Assembly (NCBI GenBank): GCA_022818135.1
Contig: JAFMSR010000016.1
Span: forward strand, 12,040,807-12,104,806
Reading direction: 5' to 3'
Length of the DNA stretch: 64,000 nt
From: Saxidomus purpurata
Taxonomy: Eukaryota > Mollusca > Bivalvia > Venerida > Veneridae
Of this stretch, positions 11,105-24,377 are shown one piece after another. Within the stretch, counting starts at the first letter, position 1, and each line of letters begins with the position of its first letter. The notes beneath the pieces were generated by a model. The model saw nothing but the letters and a program-made list of their open reading frames with translations, was not told the origin of the DNA and made no database searches. The position numbers and the translations under genes are program-made.

Positions 11105-12290
11105 GGTCGCTTATTATTTTTCTAGCAAAGACAGAAAAAGTTTGGCGTCGCCAACTGTTTGATAATACACTTATATTAACCGATTTAGAAACGCAAATAT
11201 TTCCCATGTTGAACGTTTCTATTTGAATGACGCTCTTGTTTTTGTTCTATTTAGGTCATTTTTTGCGATGAATTATTGAAACTTTTACAAGAATTCAGTT
11301 TTATATTGTTTTTGTTGTGTACGAAATTTGAATAAATTTGAAACATGGTAACACTGTTAAAATAAATATTTTGCCACTTTTGCGTTTCTTAACCGGTTGA
11401 GTGTACCAACCATCGGAAAAACCAAGCGTAAAAAGCAAGTTTCTTAACAATGAACACCATGTTTACTAAAAGGCTTATCTAATGTATCGTTGTACAATAT
11501 ATCATTAATCACTTTGATATACTTTTTTGAATCTGCTTGCAATATTTTGACCCAGAATTTGACAATTACAAAATACCTTGATTTTGCAGTGACATTTTAC
11601 CTAATTCACCGTAAATAAAATCATTTTGAGTGTTTCTTTTAACTCCTTATAACGTTTACAAAATTGTAAATGAACTCTTTCTAATGAACTGCCGCAGTGA
11701 AAACTCGATATCTCACATCCATAATTTAAAATAGGTAAAGCAACTTGTCAATCAAAGACTGAAGATTAGATAATCAATATGAGCAAGTGTAACGAACACT
11801 CTGTTAAAGTTTTTTTCAACGTTGTTGAGAAAACGCCGCGTTAGAATAACGTAAAAGACTTTGAGGAGTACATCGTTTGGATACGAGATTTTGATAAAGA
11901 GACATTTTGATGCCACATCAATAATGGTATAGAGCGTCGATGGCTAGCATACTCGTGTCTTAAAACGTCTATGATAATCCCATTTATAGAAATTCTCATT
12001 ACAATATGTTTTGAAATTAGGTGCTAATCTGTTTTATTACATTTTAAGTGGAATATGTCTTACTTAGTTTGTCGGCCTTCGTACACATAATTTTGAAGAA
12101 AACAATATGGTGTGTAATTGTGTTTTAAAATGTGTTTGATAACTCAAGAAACATAACATAGCTTAGTTAAGTGTTCGAATTTATAAAGTCGACACCGAGA
12201 AGATGTTGTTCACGTCATGAAGTTAACATGATAATCTTAAGCCATCTATGTACATGAATACAGTAACAGTATCCTCATCTTATTAACCAG
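11105..12290. other. No gene recognised (intron of gene A)
   Basis: AT-rich, no repeat or exon recognised. The region just before exon 2 ends in a pyrimidine-rich stretch TCCTCATCTTATTAACCAG. Confidence 0.4.
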
Positions 12291-12292
12291 AG

Positions 12293-12467
12293 ACATTTGA
12301 AAAAGGTTGAAGATTGGATCAGCACTTTGAAGAAGAATGTAGACAGGGGATGTATTTTTTCTAGAGATAAAAAACAACAATTGACCTTGACGACACCGGG
12401 ATTAAGCTGCGAACAAAGTGAACGTCAGATTGAGTATGAACAGGAAGAAACATCTCCTTGTTTTGAG
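12293..12467 (+). CDS. Gene A exon 2
   Basis: The open frame is HLKKVEDWISTLKKNVDRG at its start and ends in EQEETSPCFE, 58 codons after completing the codon begun in exon 1. Acceptor: ...AACCAGAG, using the second AG. An alternative exon starting at 12291 is also open but does not join exon 1 in frame. The donor is the weak GTTTGT at 12468. The exon ends on a codon boundary, matching exon 3. It is rich in Lys/Glu/Gln, consistent with a helical or coiled-coil segment. No domain recognised. Confidence 0.55.
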
Positions 12468-12978
12468 GTTTGTACAGTTTTACAACCGATAAATGAATTA
12501 TTCCTTGTCCTCAATTCTTTAAAGTTTCAGCCATGGATTCATGCCTGGGCTTCTCGGCTATAGTGTCAATAAAAAGACGGGTTTTTTTTTCGCATGATAC
12601 AAGTTCATATGCACTAACATTACTCAGTCTAGTGGATGCGAAGTTAAAACCAAGGTTACATGTATCAAATGAAGGGGGGTATACTTTGTCCAGATCCTGT
12701 GAGTCTGTGATTTCTATATACAGTTGCAAATAAGGTGCTTCAAGAAGTTGAAATATGCTGGAAATTGCATCATTTCATGGACACAATTCTGATCAATGTT
12801 TTCCAATGGAAGGCGCCAGCTCTCTCACACCCATACATACTCAGCATCTCTTACTCAGCAAGCATTCTCTGTACCCATCCACTGAACTCTAGAACCTTTG
12901 TGAGTTCCTTGTTCTTCTTGAAGTGCTAAAATGTTTATAAAAGAGATGTGATTGGGTTGGTGAAATCTATGTCAATTT

Positions 12979-15900
12979 TTAGCCCACCTGAGCCAATGGC
13001 TTATGGTGAGCTTTCAGGGTCGATGATTGTCCCTCAGCCGTCGTCGTCCGTCTGTTGTACATCGTCCATAACTACTTCAAATGATTTCATCTCATTTTAT
13101 CACTTCATGGAATTTCATCAAACTTGGTCAGAACCATCTTAATATTAAGCTCTCTTACAGTTGTTTTTACAGTTTTCGTTGACTGTGCAACATGGCCGCC
13201 AAAGCTAAAAGTAAAAAAAATCTTTGAAAATCTTCTTCTCCAAAACCACCAGGCTTAGAGCTAAAATATTTGACATGAGGCATTGTCCACTGGTCCTCTA
13301 ATTTTGCTCTAGTCATGCCCATGGGGTAAACATTTAGCCCGCCCGGGGAGTCAATATTAAACACAGACTTATATAGGAAAGACTTTAAAAAGAATTCTCC
13401 AAAACCTTAAGGCTTAGATATTTTGTATGTTACATTGTCTAGTAGACCTCTACGTAGTTTGTTCATGCCTCTTCGGTCGAAATTGACCACGCCCTTCGGA
13501 TCTGTTGGCCCAGAGTATACTAGTATAGCAGTGTGGTGGTTCTTTACAAAGTGTGTTCATATTATGCCCCGGGGCCAAAATTGACCACGCCAATGGGATT
13601 ACAATAACACGAGAACCATTGGGCATAAGATCCTTAAATGACAGATGGATGTTAACCATAAGGTACCTCTGTTAATATATATGTCTAAGTCATTATGCTC
13701 AATAATTGAAGAACTACTAGGCCTTTAATGTTGAAAACTTTTTATAAGGCCTATGATCTTCAATCTAGCTAGTGACGGCTTCACCAGTAGATTACCCCTA
13801 CTGATTTTGAGGTTACAGGGTCGAACCAAGGACTCTTGACCTATTGACTTACTTTCTTGTTTTTGACGCTACACGAATTAAATTAAAATATGAATATTTT
13901 GCATGCATATTTCAATTCTGACATTAACAGGCCTTCATCTTGACCTACTGGTCTACTTTCTGTTTTTGAAGCTACATCAATAAAAGTTGGACCATTTAAC
14001 CATACAGTTTTGTATGTAGATATCAGCTTTGACATTGGAAGATATTGAGCTAATTACCCACTTTCTTGAAGCTACAGCAATAAAATTTGTTCAGTCAGGG
14101 GGAAAAGCCAAGGTCGAACGGGACTGTAAACAATCTATTAGTAAATGAAGAAGAAGCTAGCCCTTTAGCACTCAATAAATAATGTCAGTCATTAGAAGTT
14201 TCGAAAGATGTTTTCAAAAATGCATAAATAGTAAAATTTTCATCTCTCTAGCTTGATCTGAGGTGATCATTTTTTTCTGCATGTTACAGTCATAAAGAAC
14301 TTAATTATTGTAAAATAAATTAAATCAGCACTACATGTTTTAGAAGACAAAATTTTTCAAGTTTCTATAAAGAATATATAAGAAAAGTGCTATACCCCCT
14401 TAAGGACCTCATTTCTAAAAAAATATAGATTTTCTTATTCTTCAATGGTAGATTGCAAAGTTGAATACTTGTACGGAATGTAAATAAATTCGGACTAGCC
14501 TTTTCAGAAAAAAGAGACAGTTGTCCCCCATCCCAAGGGGGTCATTTGGTGGGGTTTGGAGAGGGGGTTAGATTGGCAGGGAATGTATGGGTGGATTTAG
14601 AAAGAGTAATCATTAGGTTGTTCGAGCCAATTATAAAAATTATATCATGTGAACCGGTTAACTCTCCCGGACGCTCCCGACACAAACTGCGCATGTACCG
14701 CCGCTATATGCTGTTGTATATTTATTATAAGTTTCTTATCATTCAATTATTTACATACATTGAATCCTAAGTTATGGTTCCGGGCGGAATTTTGTTGTCA
14801 ATAGGTGGATTGTGATGGCATTTAGCGTGCATTATTTCCCAACACATAAATTCCTGCCAAGCTTAAACAACTATTACCAACCATTATCAAGATATGGCCC
14901 CGAACGAAAACAACGCCTCTATAAAATGTCTATTTGAAAGTAACAAAGGGCCATAACTCTGTATAACCAAACGCATTGTAACAGTATTTGGCGTTCATCA
15001 TTCCCCTACCCATATATGCGTTCCTACCAAGATTCAATAAAATCTGACCAATTAGTAACAAAATATGGCTCTGGACGAAATACATCTCCTCTATATAATG
15101 GCAATTTGAAGCAACATAGGGTCATAACTCTGCTATAAGTAGGTTAATTTTGCATGCTATATACTGAATCCGGAGTAAAGACTCCGGACGGAAAATATCT
15201 ATATATTATGGTTATTTGAAGGTAACAAAGGGCAATAACTCTACTATAAAGTGGCGGATTGTGATAGCATTTGGCATGCATTCCCCAACATATAATTAAA
15301 TTCCTGCTAAGTTTGAAAAAGTCTGACCATCAAGTATCAAGATAATTATGACTCCGGTCCCAAAAGTATGACGAACGGACGAATGCCAAAACAATATTAA
15401 ACTAGGCCAAAAGTGAAGGTCATGATTATAAGGTCGAATTCAGAAGCTGCGCTTTCAAAATATACAATGTATATGGTTCAGAGAAGAAGATTTCTAAAGG
15501 TTTTCTAATATAAGCCTTTGTTTAATTAAGTGACCTCGGTCTGGGTCAAGTTTGACCCAGGAGTCATGATTTGGACAATATAGTTAGAGGTCCACTAGGC
15601 AATGCTAAATATTTAAGCTTTAGGCCTTGTGGTTTCAGAGATTTTCCCCCATAGAAACCTATTTAAGATCAAGTGACCCCAGGATGGAGTCAGTTTTGAT
15701 CATTAGGTCATGATTTTAAAACTTTTGATAGAGGGTCACTAAGACAATGCTACACGACTGAGCCTTGCGGTTTTCGAGAAGATTCTTTTAAAATTCTCCT
15801 TTCCTTTGCTCCGGCAGCCAGAGTTCTGCATGATATTGAGTTGTTTAAACATATGGTAGAGGACCATCCGAGGAACCTTACTGCCAAATTTCATCAACTT

Positions 15901-16013
15901 CTGTGAAGCTGTTTATGAGGAGATATCGTTTGTAGAAATTGGTGAGGCACGGACGACGGACATCAAGACGTCAAAATAGCTCATCTTGAGCACAAAGTGT
16001 TCATGTAAGCTAA
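12979..16013. repeat. Large dispersed bivalve-type repeat, composite
   Basis: The left end reads TAGCCCACCTGAGCCA and continues through a GTCGTCGTCCGTCTG block. The right end reads GACGGACATCAAGACGTC and then AGCTCATCTTGAGCACAAAG. These are the terminal signatures of a repeat seen several times in this window (see 16296, 52465, 61985). The interior has repeated 'gggccataactctg' type modules at 14940-15250, probably a nested second family. There is no intact reading frame. Confidence 0.55.
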
Positions 16014-16295
16014 AAATGATTCAAACAAGTTTGCTCCCTTTTACATACTAGGAGCGTTGAAATATGAATTCAGTTCAGAATACTTCGTAAAATGTTACAT
16101 GGATTTCGCTGTTATACTTACCTGGTAACCTCAAATTATTCACCGCAACAGACACGCACAACTTCAATTTCCTAATCCAATCTTCAAATGAGTTTTCAAA
16201 TTTTCTTCCAGAGAGGTACTTTTTGAGATTTTTCTTAGTGGGCTATATTTACGAAGATCTGTTTACAGTGAAATTTAAATTAAGATCAATGCTTT

Positions 16296-16940
16296 TTTAG
16301 CTCACCTGGCTTTGCCAGGGTGAGCTTTTCTAATGGATGATTGTCCGTCGTCCGTCAACGTTTGGATTCAAACGACATCTCCTCTGAAGCCACTGGGCCA
16401 ATGTTGATGCAACTATGCAGGGATGTTCCTTGCATGAAGCTCTACCAAAAGCGTTCAAAGAATTCTATTCCATGCAGAACTCTGGTTGCTATGGCAAAAA
16501 ATAGGAGAAAGAATTCTATTTCATGCAGAACTCTGGTTGCTATGGCAAGAAATAGGAAAAACTTTAAAAAATCTTCTTCTCTGAAATCACTGTAGCATTG
16601 CCTATTAAACATTTACCAAGTTTGTTAAAATCATTACCCCTGAGTCAAAACTTACCAAGCCCGGGGGGTCTCTTGATTTTACAGAGGAAAAGCTTTCAAT
16701 GTCCACAAGGCCTATAACTTGAACTAGGGCATGTAGCATTGCCTAGTAGACCTTTCCCAAGATTGTTCAAATCGTGACCCGGTTGAAAATTAACCCTTCC
16801 CGGGAGGTGGGGGTGGGGGATACTTGATTACGCATAGGCTTATATAGTGGACCTCTATGAATTATATTAAAGTCATGATTCCTTGTATTATTGGCAATTA
16901 ATATACAGGTGAGCGATATAGGGCCATCTTGGCCCTCTTG
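16296..16940 (+). repeat. Dispersed repeat with AGCTCACCTGG end
   Basis: It begins AGCTCACCTGGCTTTGCCAG, a short hairpin followed by GTCCGTCGTCCGTCAACG, and ends near CAGGTGAGCGATATAGGGCC and CCCTCTTGTTATT. A 60-bp internal duplication ('gaattctatt.catgcagaactctggttgctatggcaa') lies at 16461-16553. It abuts exon 3 of gene A, leaving about 15 bp for the acceptor tract. Confidence 0.65.
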
Positions 16941-16954
16941 TTATTATTTAACAG

Positions 16955-17054
16955 AACATCAGGACACAACTAGAAAAGTTGGAGAGGATAATTGAGAAGG
17001 TAATGAAGAGTCTTCCTGGAACTCAGAAAGAAAAGAGTACAAGTGAGAAACAAA
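16955..17054 (+). CDS. Gene A exon 3 (coiled-coil segment)
   Basis: Acceptor TTATTATTTAACAG and donor GTACGT bound a 100-nt exon encoding NIRTQLEKLERIIEKVMKSL and a Lys/Ser/Glu tail. Leu/Ile spacing in LEKLERIIEKVM suits an amphipathic helix or coiled coil. It begins on a codon boundary and ends with one spare base, which exon 4 completes with its first two bases (AAA, Lys). Confidence 0.75.
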
Positions 17055-18131
17055 GTACGTAATAAAATGTAATGTTTTCTTATACACATCGTATTAAAGT
17101 TATAAATCTTCACAGAGCATGCAGAATATAAACTGACAGTTCAACAAAATAAACTTTTGAGAATAAAAGGACATAGCATCGCAGTACAGTACAGAAGAAA
17201 ATTTATTAATGGACAATTACTTAACGCTGAGCAACCTTAAATAAACCCATTGATATTCAAATAACTTCAAAAAGGACGTACATGTATGTGCAACATAACT
17301 TTCCGGTTTGAATAGACTGTACATCTAGCTAGGCCACGGGCAATAACGTTTGTTTGACAGGATAAATCAGAAACACACGAGTCAAGTATCAATACATGTT
17401 ATATCAAGTTTCATACCTCTTTAAAACTCGAACATAGTCAAAACCATAGGTATGCTATAGTTTTTCTGTAATGTTTCACGACTCTAAGTCAAATTCATAT
17501 AGAATAACATGCGATACAATCTGAGAATGCACATTTTGTAAGGCCAATGGACCTTGACTCCGTCCGAAATGCATGCTGTGAGTTTATTGTTATATACATA
17601 TATCGTATACCTGTAATAAATACTTTAACCTAATTGGCCGATAGCGCTCACGTGCCGGGTCTACAAAAGTATGTGTAGACCTGGAAAATGATGTGTAGAC
17701 CTGCACGGATTTTAAGACATCATTTCTGTAATATTTTCGTGTAATTTTCACTACTTTTTATGAGGTATACGATATAATAATTTTAGACTAATGTTTCGGT
17801 CAATATCACTTTTATCAGGTCCGCAAAACTATATATTGACCTCAAAATTAGTCTATAATTGTATCATATTGTTACATACATATCACACAGTATTTAGATG
17901 GACAAATTATCAACTCAAACTATCTACCTCAAACTATCTACAAATCACCTAAAATGGTGAAGACATTAAACAATCACAGATAAAGTCATTGTAAAATTAT
18001 CAAACGTGTTGTGATATACCATTTTTATCAGTTTTTCAAATGTTCCTATATGTTTATTCGTATATGGAAAGCATTTACATATTATTTATAAGCTTATTGA
18101 ATATGCAGGTAATGCTTTAAGTTATTTTTAG
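17055..18131. other. Intron of gene A
   Basis: No repeat family recognised. Direct 'gtgtagacctg' repeats lie at 17670-17704 inside AT-rich sequence. Confidence 0.5.
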
Positions 18132-18341
18132 AATCAACTACCATCGTACAAGTCTATGACCGCGACGGTTATCTAGCAGACGATTTCATGACAGCAGCAA
18201 AGACATGGACTCGCGATCAGTTCAAAATGATGAACGTTGGGGCGGTTTCAGATATTGATAAGGACAGACCTGTTATACTATTATGTCGGGCAGACTCTCG
18301 GTTAAAGGCCGATGTTGATTATGCATCGGAATTGATAACAA
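18132..18341 (+). CDS. Gene A exon 4 (first half of alpha/beta domain)
   Basis: A 210-nt exon between acceptor TTATTTTTAG and donor GTAAGA. It encodes a predicted strand TTIVQVYDRDGY, a helix around DDFMTAAKTWTRDQFKM, then the strand RPVILLCRADSRLKADVDYA. It ends with one base of a codon completed by either terminal exon. The order strand-helix-strand with an acidic/arginine motif after the second strand suggests a small Rossmann-like or TIR-like fold. No known family name can be supported from sequence alone. Confidence 0.8.
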
Positions 18342-19332
18342 GTAAGATGTTTTTGCTTTCGTTATGTATTTCAGCTGTAGGAAATTATGTTTTTTCTTTC
18401 TGATATTACTCTATGCAAATAAAATGAAAATAAATGACACTATATAATATTTAAACATCCAAGTTGTGACAATTTGAAAGGGACTGTTGGCATACAGGGA
18501 AAACACTCTATTGTCTAAGCTTTTCTGCCGACTATACAATTTCATTTTCTTTCATTATAACAGTAAGCCAAATACCGTTTCATTCTCCCTCACCTGATGA
18601 TAGCTGTAAATGAGAACTAAACAATGTTACACAATAAGAATATTTAGGTGCAAAAAGTTGATAATTTTTCAGATTTTGTTTTTTGGTGGTAGTGTACAAA
18701 AATTGTAATTTTTCGAAAATATTTTCAAGATGTTCACTTAATTCAAGGAGAATTGTCGAAATATAAAAAACAGATTTTTTGTCACTTTTTATTGAATTTC
18801 TTTCTTATATGCACATCGAACCCAGTTTATTTAGTTTTTCGTGCTTGAACAAAGGTCTTTATCATGCTGTTAGCAAAACATCTCAAAAACCTTGATCTTC
18901 TTTCATCATGGAAAAAGAATTTTCTTTTTAACAAAAATTGAAGAATTGAAATGTAGAAAAGAGGGCTTGGTAATGACAAGGAACGCAATGTTTATTCAGA
19001 TGATGTTAAAAATACCACTTTCTGTATTTTTTTATCCTTAAGTATGACATATTACATTTAATTTAGAAAATATGGAAAATTGACACCTATTCTGAAAAAC
19101 ACACCACATACATAAAAGTGTATGATAACCGAATTCTAGCTAATTCTGAATTTAGCACCTCGCTTTGATGGTGTATCAATAATGATTATTATTGCGAAAA
19201 ATTTAAGTCATCGACCCATCATTAGTTTTTTTCAAATTAACCAGTAATATGTTTGTCTCGATAATAAACAGGATCAAAAGAATTTCTTGATACTTTGATT
19301 TTAGCAGTGACCCCGCCGCCCCCCCACCCCCG
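18342..19332. other. Intron of gene A
   Basis: AT-rich and poly-T-rich; nothing else recognised. A short G/C run of CCGCCGCCCCCCCACCCCCG at 19313-19332 precedes the MITE. Confidence 0.5.
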
Positions 19333-19693
19333 TTAAAGTTACATTATGCGCATCTTACTGCACATAGTGTATTTTTGGTGACAGTTTTATAAAAGCAATT
19401 TTTGGTTGCTGTTCATTTAAAGTGACATGCGCATTTTTTTCAAGTAAAAATCCAGCTGAATAAGCGTTAGATAAAAAAAATCGGACTGATAAAATGATAG
19501 TTGATTGTGATGTTGGTAGAGATTTCGGCAGTGGAAGGGAAGCAACTCCTGCATGCAGTTGTTCTTTTCTTAAATTGACTCTCCCAGTCAAATAAGAAAA
19601 TCAATATTTGGAAAGTTATTATTTCATACTGGTAGCGTGAAGAGTTTGGTGATTGGGTTAAAAGCTATTAAAATGCGCATAATGTCACTTTAA
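19333..19693 (+). mobile_element. TTAA-flanked MITE, copy 1
   Basis: The ends are TTAA-AGTTACATTATGCGCAT on the left and ATGCGCATAATGTCACT-TTAA on the right, an inverted repeat of about 20 bp bordered by TTAA. The 361-bp body matches the reverse complement of the copy at 58755-59183. TTAA target sites point to the piggyBac superfamily. There is no transposase; open frames inside (for example minus 19591-19355) are not genes. Confidence 0.85.
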
Positions 19694-20740
19694 AGTGATA
19701 TTACCCTTCAAATTGACCATCATAATTTTAAATAAAACATTAAACAGTGATTTATACTCATTGAATAATAAACATTGCCATAGTTATAACCCACAAATAA
19801 CAATCTATATAACAGTTTCATTTACATTGAATATAGAGGAAATCTGTAAAAACCTTTTTTCACTATTCTAGTCAAAAATAAAAACTGATCCCTTTCGGTT
19901 ATGTATATGTTTATTTGTATTTGTCAATAATAGAAAGAACTTGGTAAAACTTATTTTTATATGTTTATAAAGCATTAACTGTGTTGTGAGCATCATTTTT
20001 TACGATAATGACTGGGAATGCATAGCTGAAACTTCTAGGTTAAGTTATAATACATTTGTACTTCCAATTTTATTATCGTAAATTTTGAAAGGTAATATAA
20101 CTTGAAGCAAATAATGGTCAAAATTTTACGTTCGGACGTCATTGTTACAGATTTAACAGAATAGTGGTTTTCACTAAGACGCAGACACAGAGCCGTTGGC
20201 TGTCAGAACGGGTTTATCTCTTAGCAGCTAAGATATCACGCCACATTGCAATTAACCTTTTTACTTTTTATCAATTATCATTTTATCTCCCTACGATGTA
20301 TTTCATGATTACTCCAACGTCACAAATGTGGCCATTAATAAGAAAACAAGAAAAACAAGAAAAACTGCGATACAAAGTATCACAGCGGGCGAACAAACAA
20401 TAATGTCAAGTAAATATTTTGGAAATTGGTGGTGATGGTTGATGTTGAGGCATGGTCCCAAGAGAACTCGAGGAAACCAATTCTGGTTGAACAAGCAAAT
20501 TGACACGACGTCACATCTACTAACTGACCTTAAGTATCGAAAATTTACTAATATCATATAACATTTATACAGTATGTCCAAGAATGCCCTATATACCGTT
20601 CCTGGTACGTCTCAATTTTTCATTACCATTATCCGTAATAATTTGACATGAATGAAGATTATTTGCCGTAAGATATTCTTAAATGGTTTAAAAGCTTAAA
20701 ATGATGATTAAAACAGTAGAAAAAAAGTTTTTAAAAAATG

Positions 20741-20832
20741 GGTGTCGATGGGATTCGAACTCGTGGATTGGGAAAAGTACACTTATACAAAAGAATATGA
20801 GCTAAGGTCTCTACCAATACACCAAGGTGAAA
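20741..20832 (-). mobile_element. tRNA-like sequence, probable SINE head
   Basis: On the minus strand it carries an A-box-like TGGTGTATTGGTAGAGACC and, after a long spacer, a B-box GAGTTCGAATCCC. The spacer between the boxes is too long for a functional tRNA, and acceptor pairing is poor. It is most likely a decayed SINE or tRNA pseudogene. Confidence 0.5.
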
Positions 20833-21557
20833 AGTTTCTTTTGCAAGGGAAAAAATTTGCTAAAATAATATTATATATATTTAAAAAAAGCAATCGAAGA
20901 ATATTCAGTCAAATGCACTTCGTTTCTATAATGTCAAAGGCTGTATAAGTAGAAAAAGCAATCATATTTTTCCATTTATCACAGCGTAGATTGCGCCTGA
21001 AACGTGAAAAGCGCTTTTCTCTATTTTTGGGCCCTCTATATGAAACGAACGACTGCGTTTGCCTTTCCAAAAAAATTGACTGTGTCCACAGTTTTTATCT
21101 CAGAATTACCTCAATTGTTCAATGAAGTGAGACGCATATATTCGATCTAGTCAGTTTTATGAAATGACTTGCTGTCTGACTTTTGTAGAAAAAATACGAT
21201 GAAGTGATAGTATCATGGAAACTGAGTTAAAAGCGCCATCTAGCGGGGAGGTGTATTTTCGTACATTTTCGTGTTATTTTCGATATATCTCTGTTTATGA
21301 AGATAACGAAACAATCTAACTTTCATAAATTCAATGTCGAACCATCTATCCATCTGAAAAATTAAAAATAACTTATATATTTAGCCAAAAATATGAAAAA
21401 GTTTGGAACGAATCATGTAGGGGCGACAATTTTCAAAGCAAAAATAACTTTAGAGTTGACGCATTTAGCGGCAGTTGCGAAAAAAAAACCGGCCTGATAG
21501 ATTTTTTTTAAAAGCGATATGGAATTTAAAACCAATTTCAAGCAATTTTATCAAATA

Positions 21558-23915
21558 ACAAGAGCCATGTTACCCATGGTCAATCCCCCCGCTGGGAAGA
21601 AGTTACCAGAAGGTTCTTGCACACTGCACTTCCTACCAATGTGCTATGTCAGTGTATTAAGTTTGAAGTAAATCCCTCAAGTACTTTTGGAGTTCTGCTC
21701 AGGACAAGTAAATCTGATAAAGAGGAATAACTCTAAAAGTAGGCAAGGTAGAGTTATTGTTATTGCACACTGCACTTCCTACCAATGTGCTATATCAGTG
21801 TATTAACTTTTAAGTAAATCCCTCAAGTACTTTTGGAGTTATGCTCTGGACAAAACTTTCAAAGTAAATCTGATAAAGGGGAATAAAACTAAAAGTAGGC
21901 AAGGTAGAGTTATTGTTCTTGCACACTGCACTTCCTACCAATGTGCTATGTCAGTGTATTAAGTTTGAAGTAAATCCCTGACGTGCTTTTAGAGTTATGC
22001 TATGGACAAGTAAATCTGATAAAGGGGAATAACTCTAAAAGTAGGCAATGTAGAGTTATTGTTCTTGCACACTGCACTTCCTACCAATATGCTATATCAG
22101 TGTATTAAGTTTGAAGTAAATCCCTCAAGTACTTTTGGAGTTATGCTCTGGACAAAACTTTTAAAGTAAATCTGATAAAGGGGAATAACTCTAAAAGTAG
22201 GCAAGGTAGAGTTATTGTTCTTGCACACTGCACTTCCTACCAATGTGCTATATCAGTGTATTAAGTTTGAAGTAAATCCCTCAAGTACTTTTAGAGTTAT
22301 GCTCTGGACAAGTAAATCTGATAAAGGGGAATAACTCTAAAAGTAGGCAAGGTAGAGTTATTGTTCTTGCACACTGCACTTCCTACCAATATGCTGTATC
22401 AGTGTATTAAGTTTGAAGTAAATCTCTCAAGTACTTTTGGAGTTATGTTCTGGACAAAACTATTAAAGTAAATCTGATAAAGGGGAATAACTCTAAAAGT
22501 AGGCAAGGTAGAGTTATTGTTCTTGCACACTGCACTTCCTACCAATATGCTATATCAGTGTATTAAGTTTGAAGTAAATCCCTCAAGTACTTTTGGAGTT
22601 ATGCTCTGGACAAAACTTTTAAAGTAAATCTGATAAAGGGGAATAACTCTAAAAGTAGGCAAGGTAGAGTTATTGTTCTTGCACACTGCACTTCCTACCA
22701 ATATGCTGTATCAGTGTATTAAGTTTGAAGTAAATCCCTCAAGTACTTTTGGAGTTATGTTCTGGACAAAACTTTTAAAGTAAATCTGATAAAGGGGAAT
22801 AACTCTAAAAGTAGGCAAGGTAGAGTTATTGTTCTTGCACACTGCACTTCCTACCAATATGCTATATCAGTGTATTAAGTTTGAAGTAAATCCCTCAAGT
22901 ACTTTTGGAGTTATGCTCTGGACAAAACTTTTAAAGTAAATCTGATAAAGGGGAATAACTCTAAAAGTAGGCAAGGTAGAGTTATTGTTCTTGCACACTG
23001 CACTTCCTACCAATGTGCTATGTCAGTGTATTAAGTTTGAAGTAAATCCCTCAAGTACTTTTAGAGTTATGCTCTGGACAAGTAAATCTGATAAAGGGGA
23101 ATAACTCTAAAAGTAGGCAAGGTAGAGTTATTGTTCTTGCACACTGCACTTCCTACCAATATGCTATATCAGTGTATTAAGTTTGAAGTAAATCCCTCAA
23201 ATACTTTTGGAGTTATGCTCTGGACAAAACTTTTAAAGTAAATCTGATAAAGGGGAATAACTCTAAAAGTAGGCAAGGTAGAGTTATTGTTCTTGCACAC
23301 TGCACTTCCTACCAATGTGCTATATCAGTGTATGAAGTTTGAAGTAAATCCCTGAAGTACTTTTGGAGTTATGCTCTGGACAAGTAAATCTGATAAAGGG
23401 GAATAACTCTAAAAGTAGGCAATGTAGAGTTATTGTTCTTGCACACTGCACGTCCTACCAATATGCTGTATCAGTGTATTAAGTTTGAAGTAAATCCCTC
23501 AAGTACTTTTGGAGTTATGTTCTGGACAAAACTATTAAAGTAAATCTGATAAAGGGGAATAACTCTAAAAGTAGGCAAGGTAGAGTTATTGTTCTTGCAC
23601 ACTGCACTTCCTACCAATATGCTATATCAGTGTATTAAGTTTGAAGTAAATCCCTCAAGTACTTTTGGAGTTATGCTCTGGACAAAACTTTTAAAGTAAA
23701 TCTGATAAAGGGGAATAACTCTAAAAGTAGGTAAGGTTGAGTTATTGTTCTTGCACACTGCACTTCCTCCCAATGTGCTCTGTCAGTGTATGAAGTTTGC
23801 AGAAAATCCCTCAAGTACTTTTGGAGTTATGCTCCGGACAAAATTGGGACGGAAACACGGACGGAGAGCATTACCAATATCCCCTCCTTAAAAAAAGGAG
23901 GTCACCATCCTCCTT
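21558..23915 (+). repeat. Dispersed repeat with expanded internal 146/156-bp tandem array
   Basis: The element starts AACAAGAGCCATGTTACCCA and ends in GGACGGAAACACGGACGG plus an AGGAGG-type hairpin, as does the shorter copy at 44100-44775. Inside, about 15 tandem units run from 21615 to 23906. Units are 146 or 156 bp, differing by a 10-bp insertion (AAAACTTTTAAAG versus AAG after GGAC). Each unit carries TTGCACACTGCACTTCC and GGGGAATAACTCTAAAAGT. Similarity between units is high, so expansion is recent. It lies in the intron before the first terminal exon of gene A. Confidence 0.9.
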
Positions 23916-24308
23916 TTCGTGCCACAGAAACTATTTTGAGGTGGGTAACATGAGAAACGTTGACGTGAAATACAAGATTGGCGTGACGTAACGAGACGTT
24001 ACTGACCTTTTTATTTAGGAGAAACTGCTTTGATTAATCTGGGAGTTGTATTTTAAACTGTTTTTTTTTCACTTGATTTAATATATCTAAGAATTTAATG
24101 TTCAAGTATGTGTTTCTAATTTCTGCAGGTTAAGACTTGCATTAAATTCATGAAAAGAGAATGCTTGCAATTATTAAGATTAAGGAAGTAAGTACTGGGT
24201 TTAAGGAATGATGCTAGTTACCTATTTTGTTGTAATTCAATCTTCCGGATAATATGATCACAACAAACTTCGATATTAACACTAGGTTTGTTTTAGAGCA
24301 ATTTGAAA

Positions 24309-24377
24309 GGCCCATCTACACTGTAAACCTTGCTTTATAAATTTTGATCTATAAAGCAAAGTTTACATTGTAGATGG
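24309..24377. repeat. Inverted repeat (hairpin)
   Basis: Arms of 29 bp (CCCATCTACACTGTAAACC... and its near-complement ending GTAGATGGG) flank a 10-bp loop AATTTTGATC. A third half-copy (TGTAAACCTTGCTGTA) lies at 24439-24454. Confidence 0.8.

Noticed and set aside
19355..19591. Minus-strand open frame of 78 codons, similar to one at 58669-58950
   Set aside because: Both frames lie wholly or mostly in the two MITE copies; their similarity is repeat homology, not a protein family.
21558..23915. CRISPR-like regular repeats
   Set aside because: Units are contiguous tandem repeats with no unique spacers, in a eukaryotic intron within a dispersed element.
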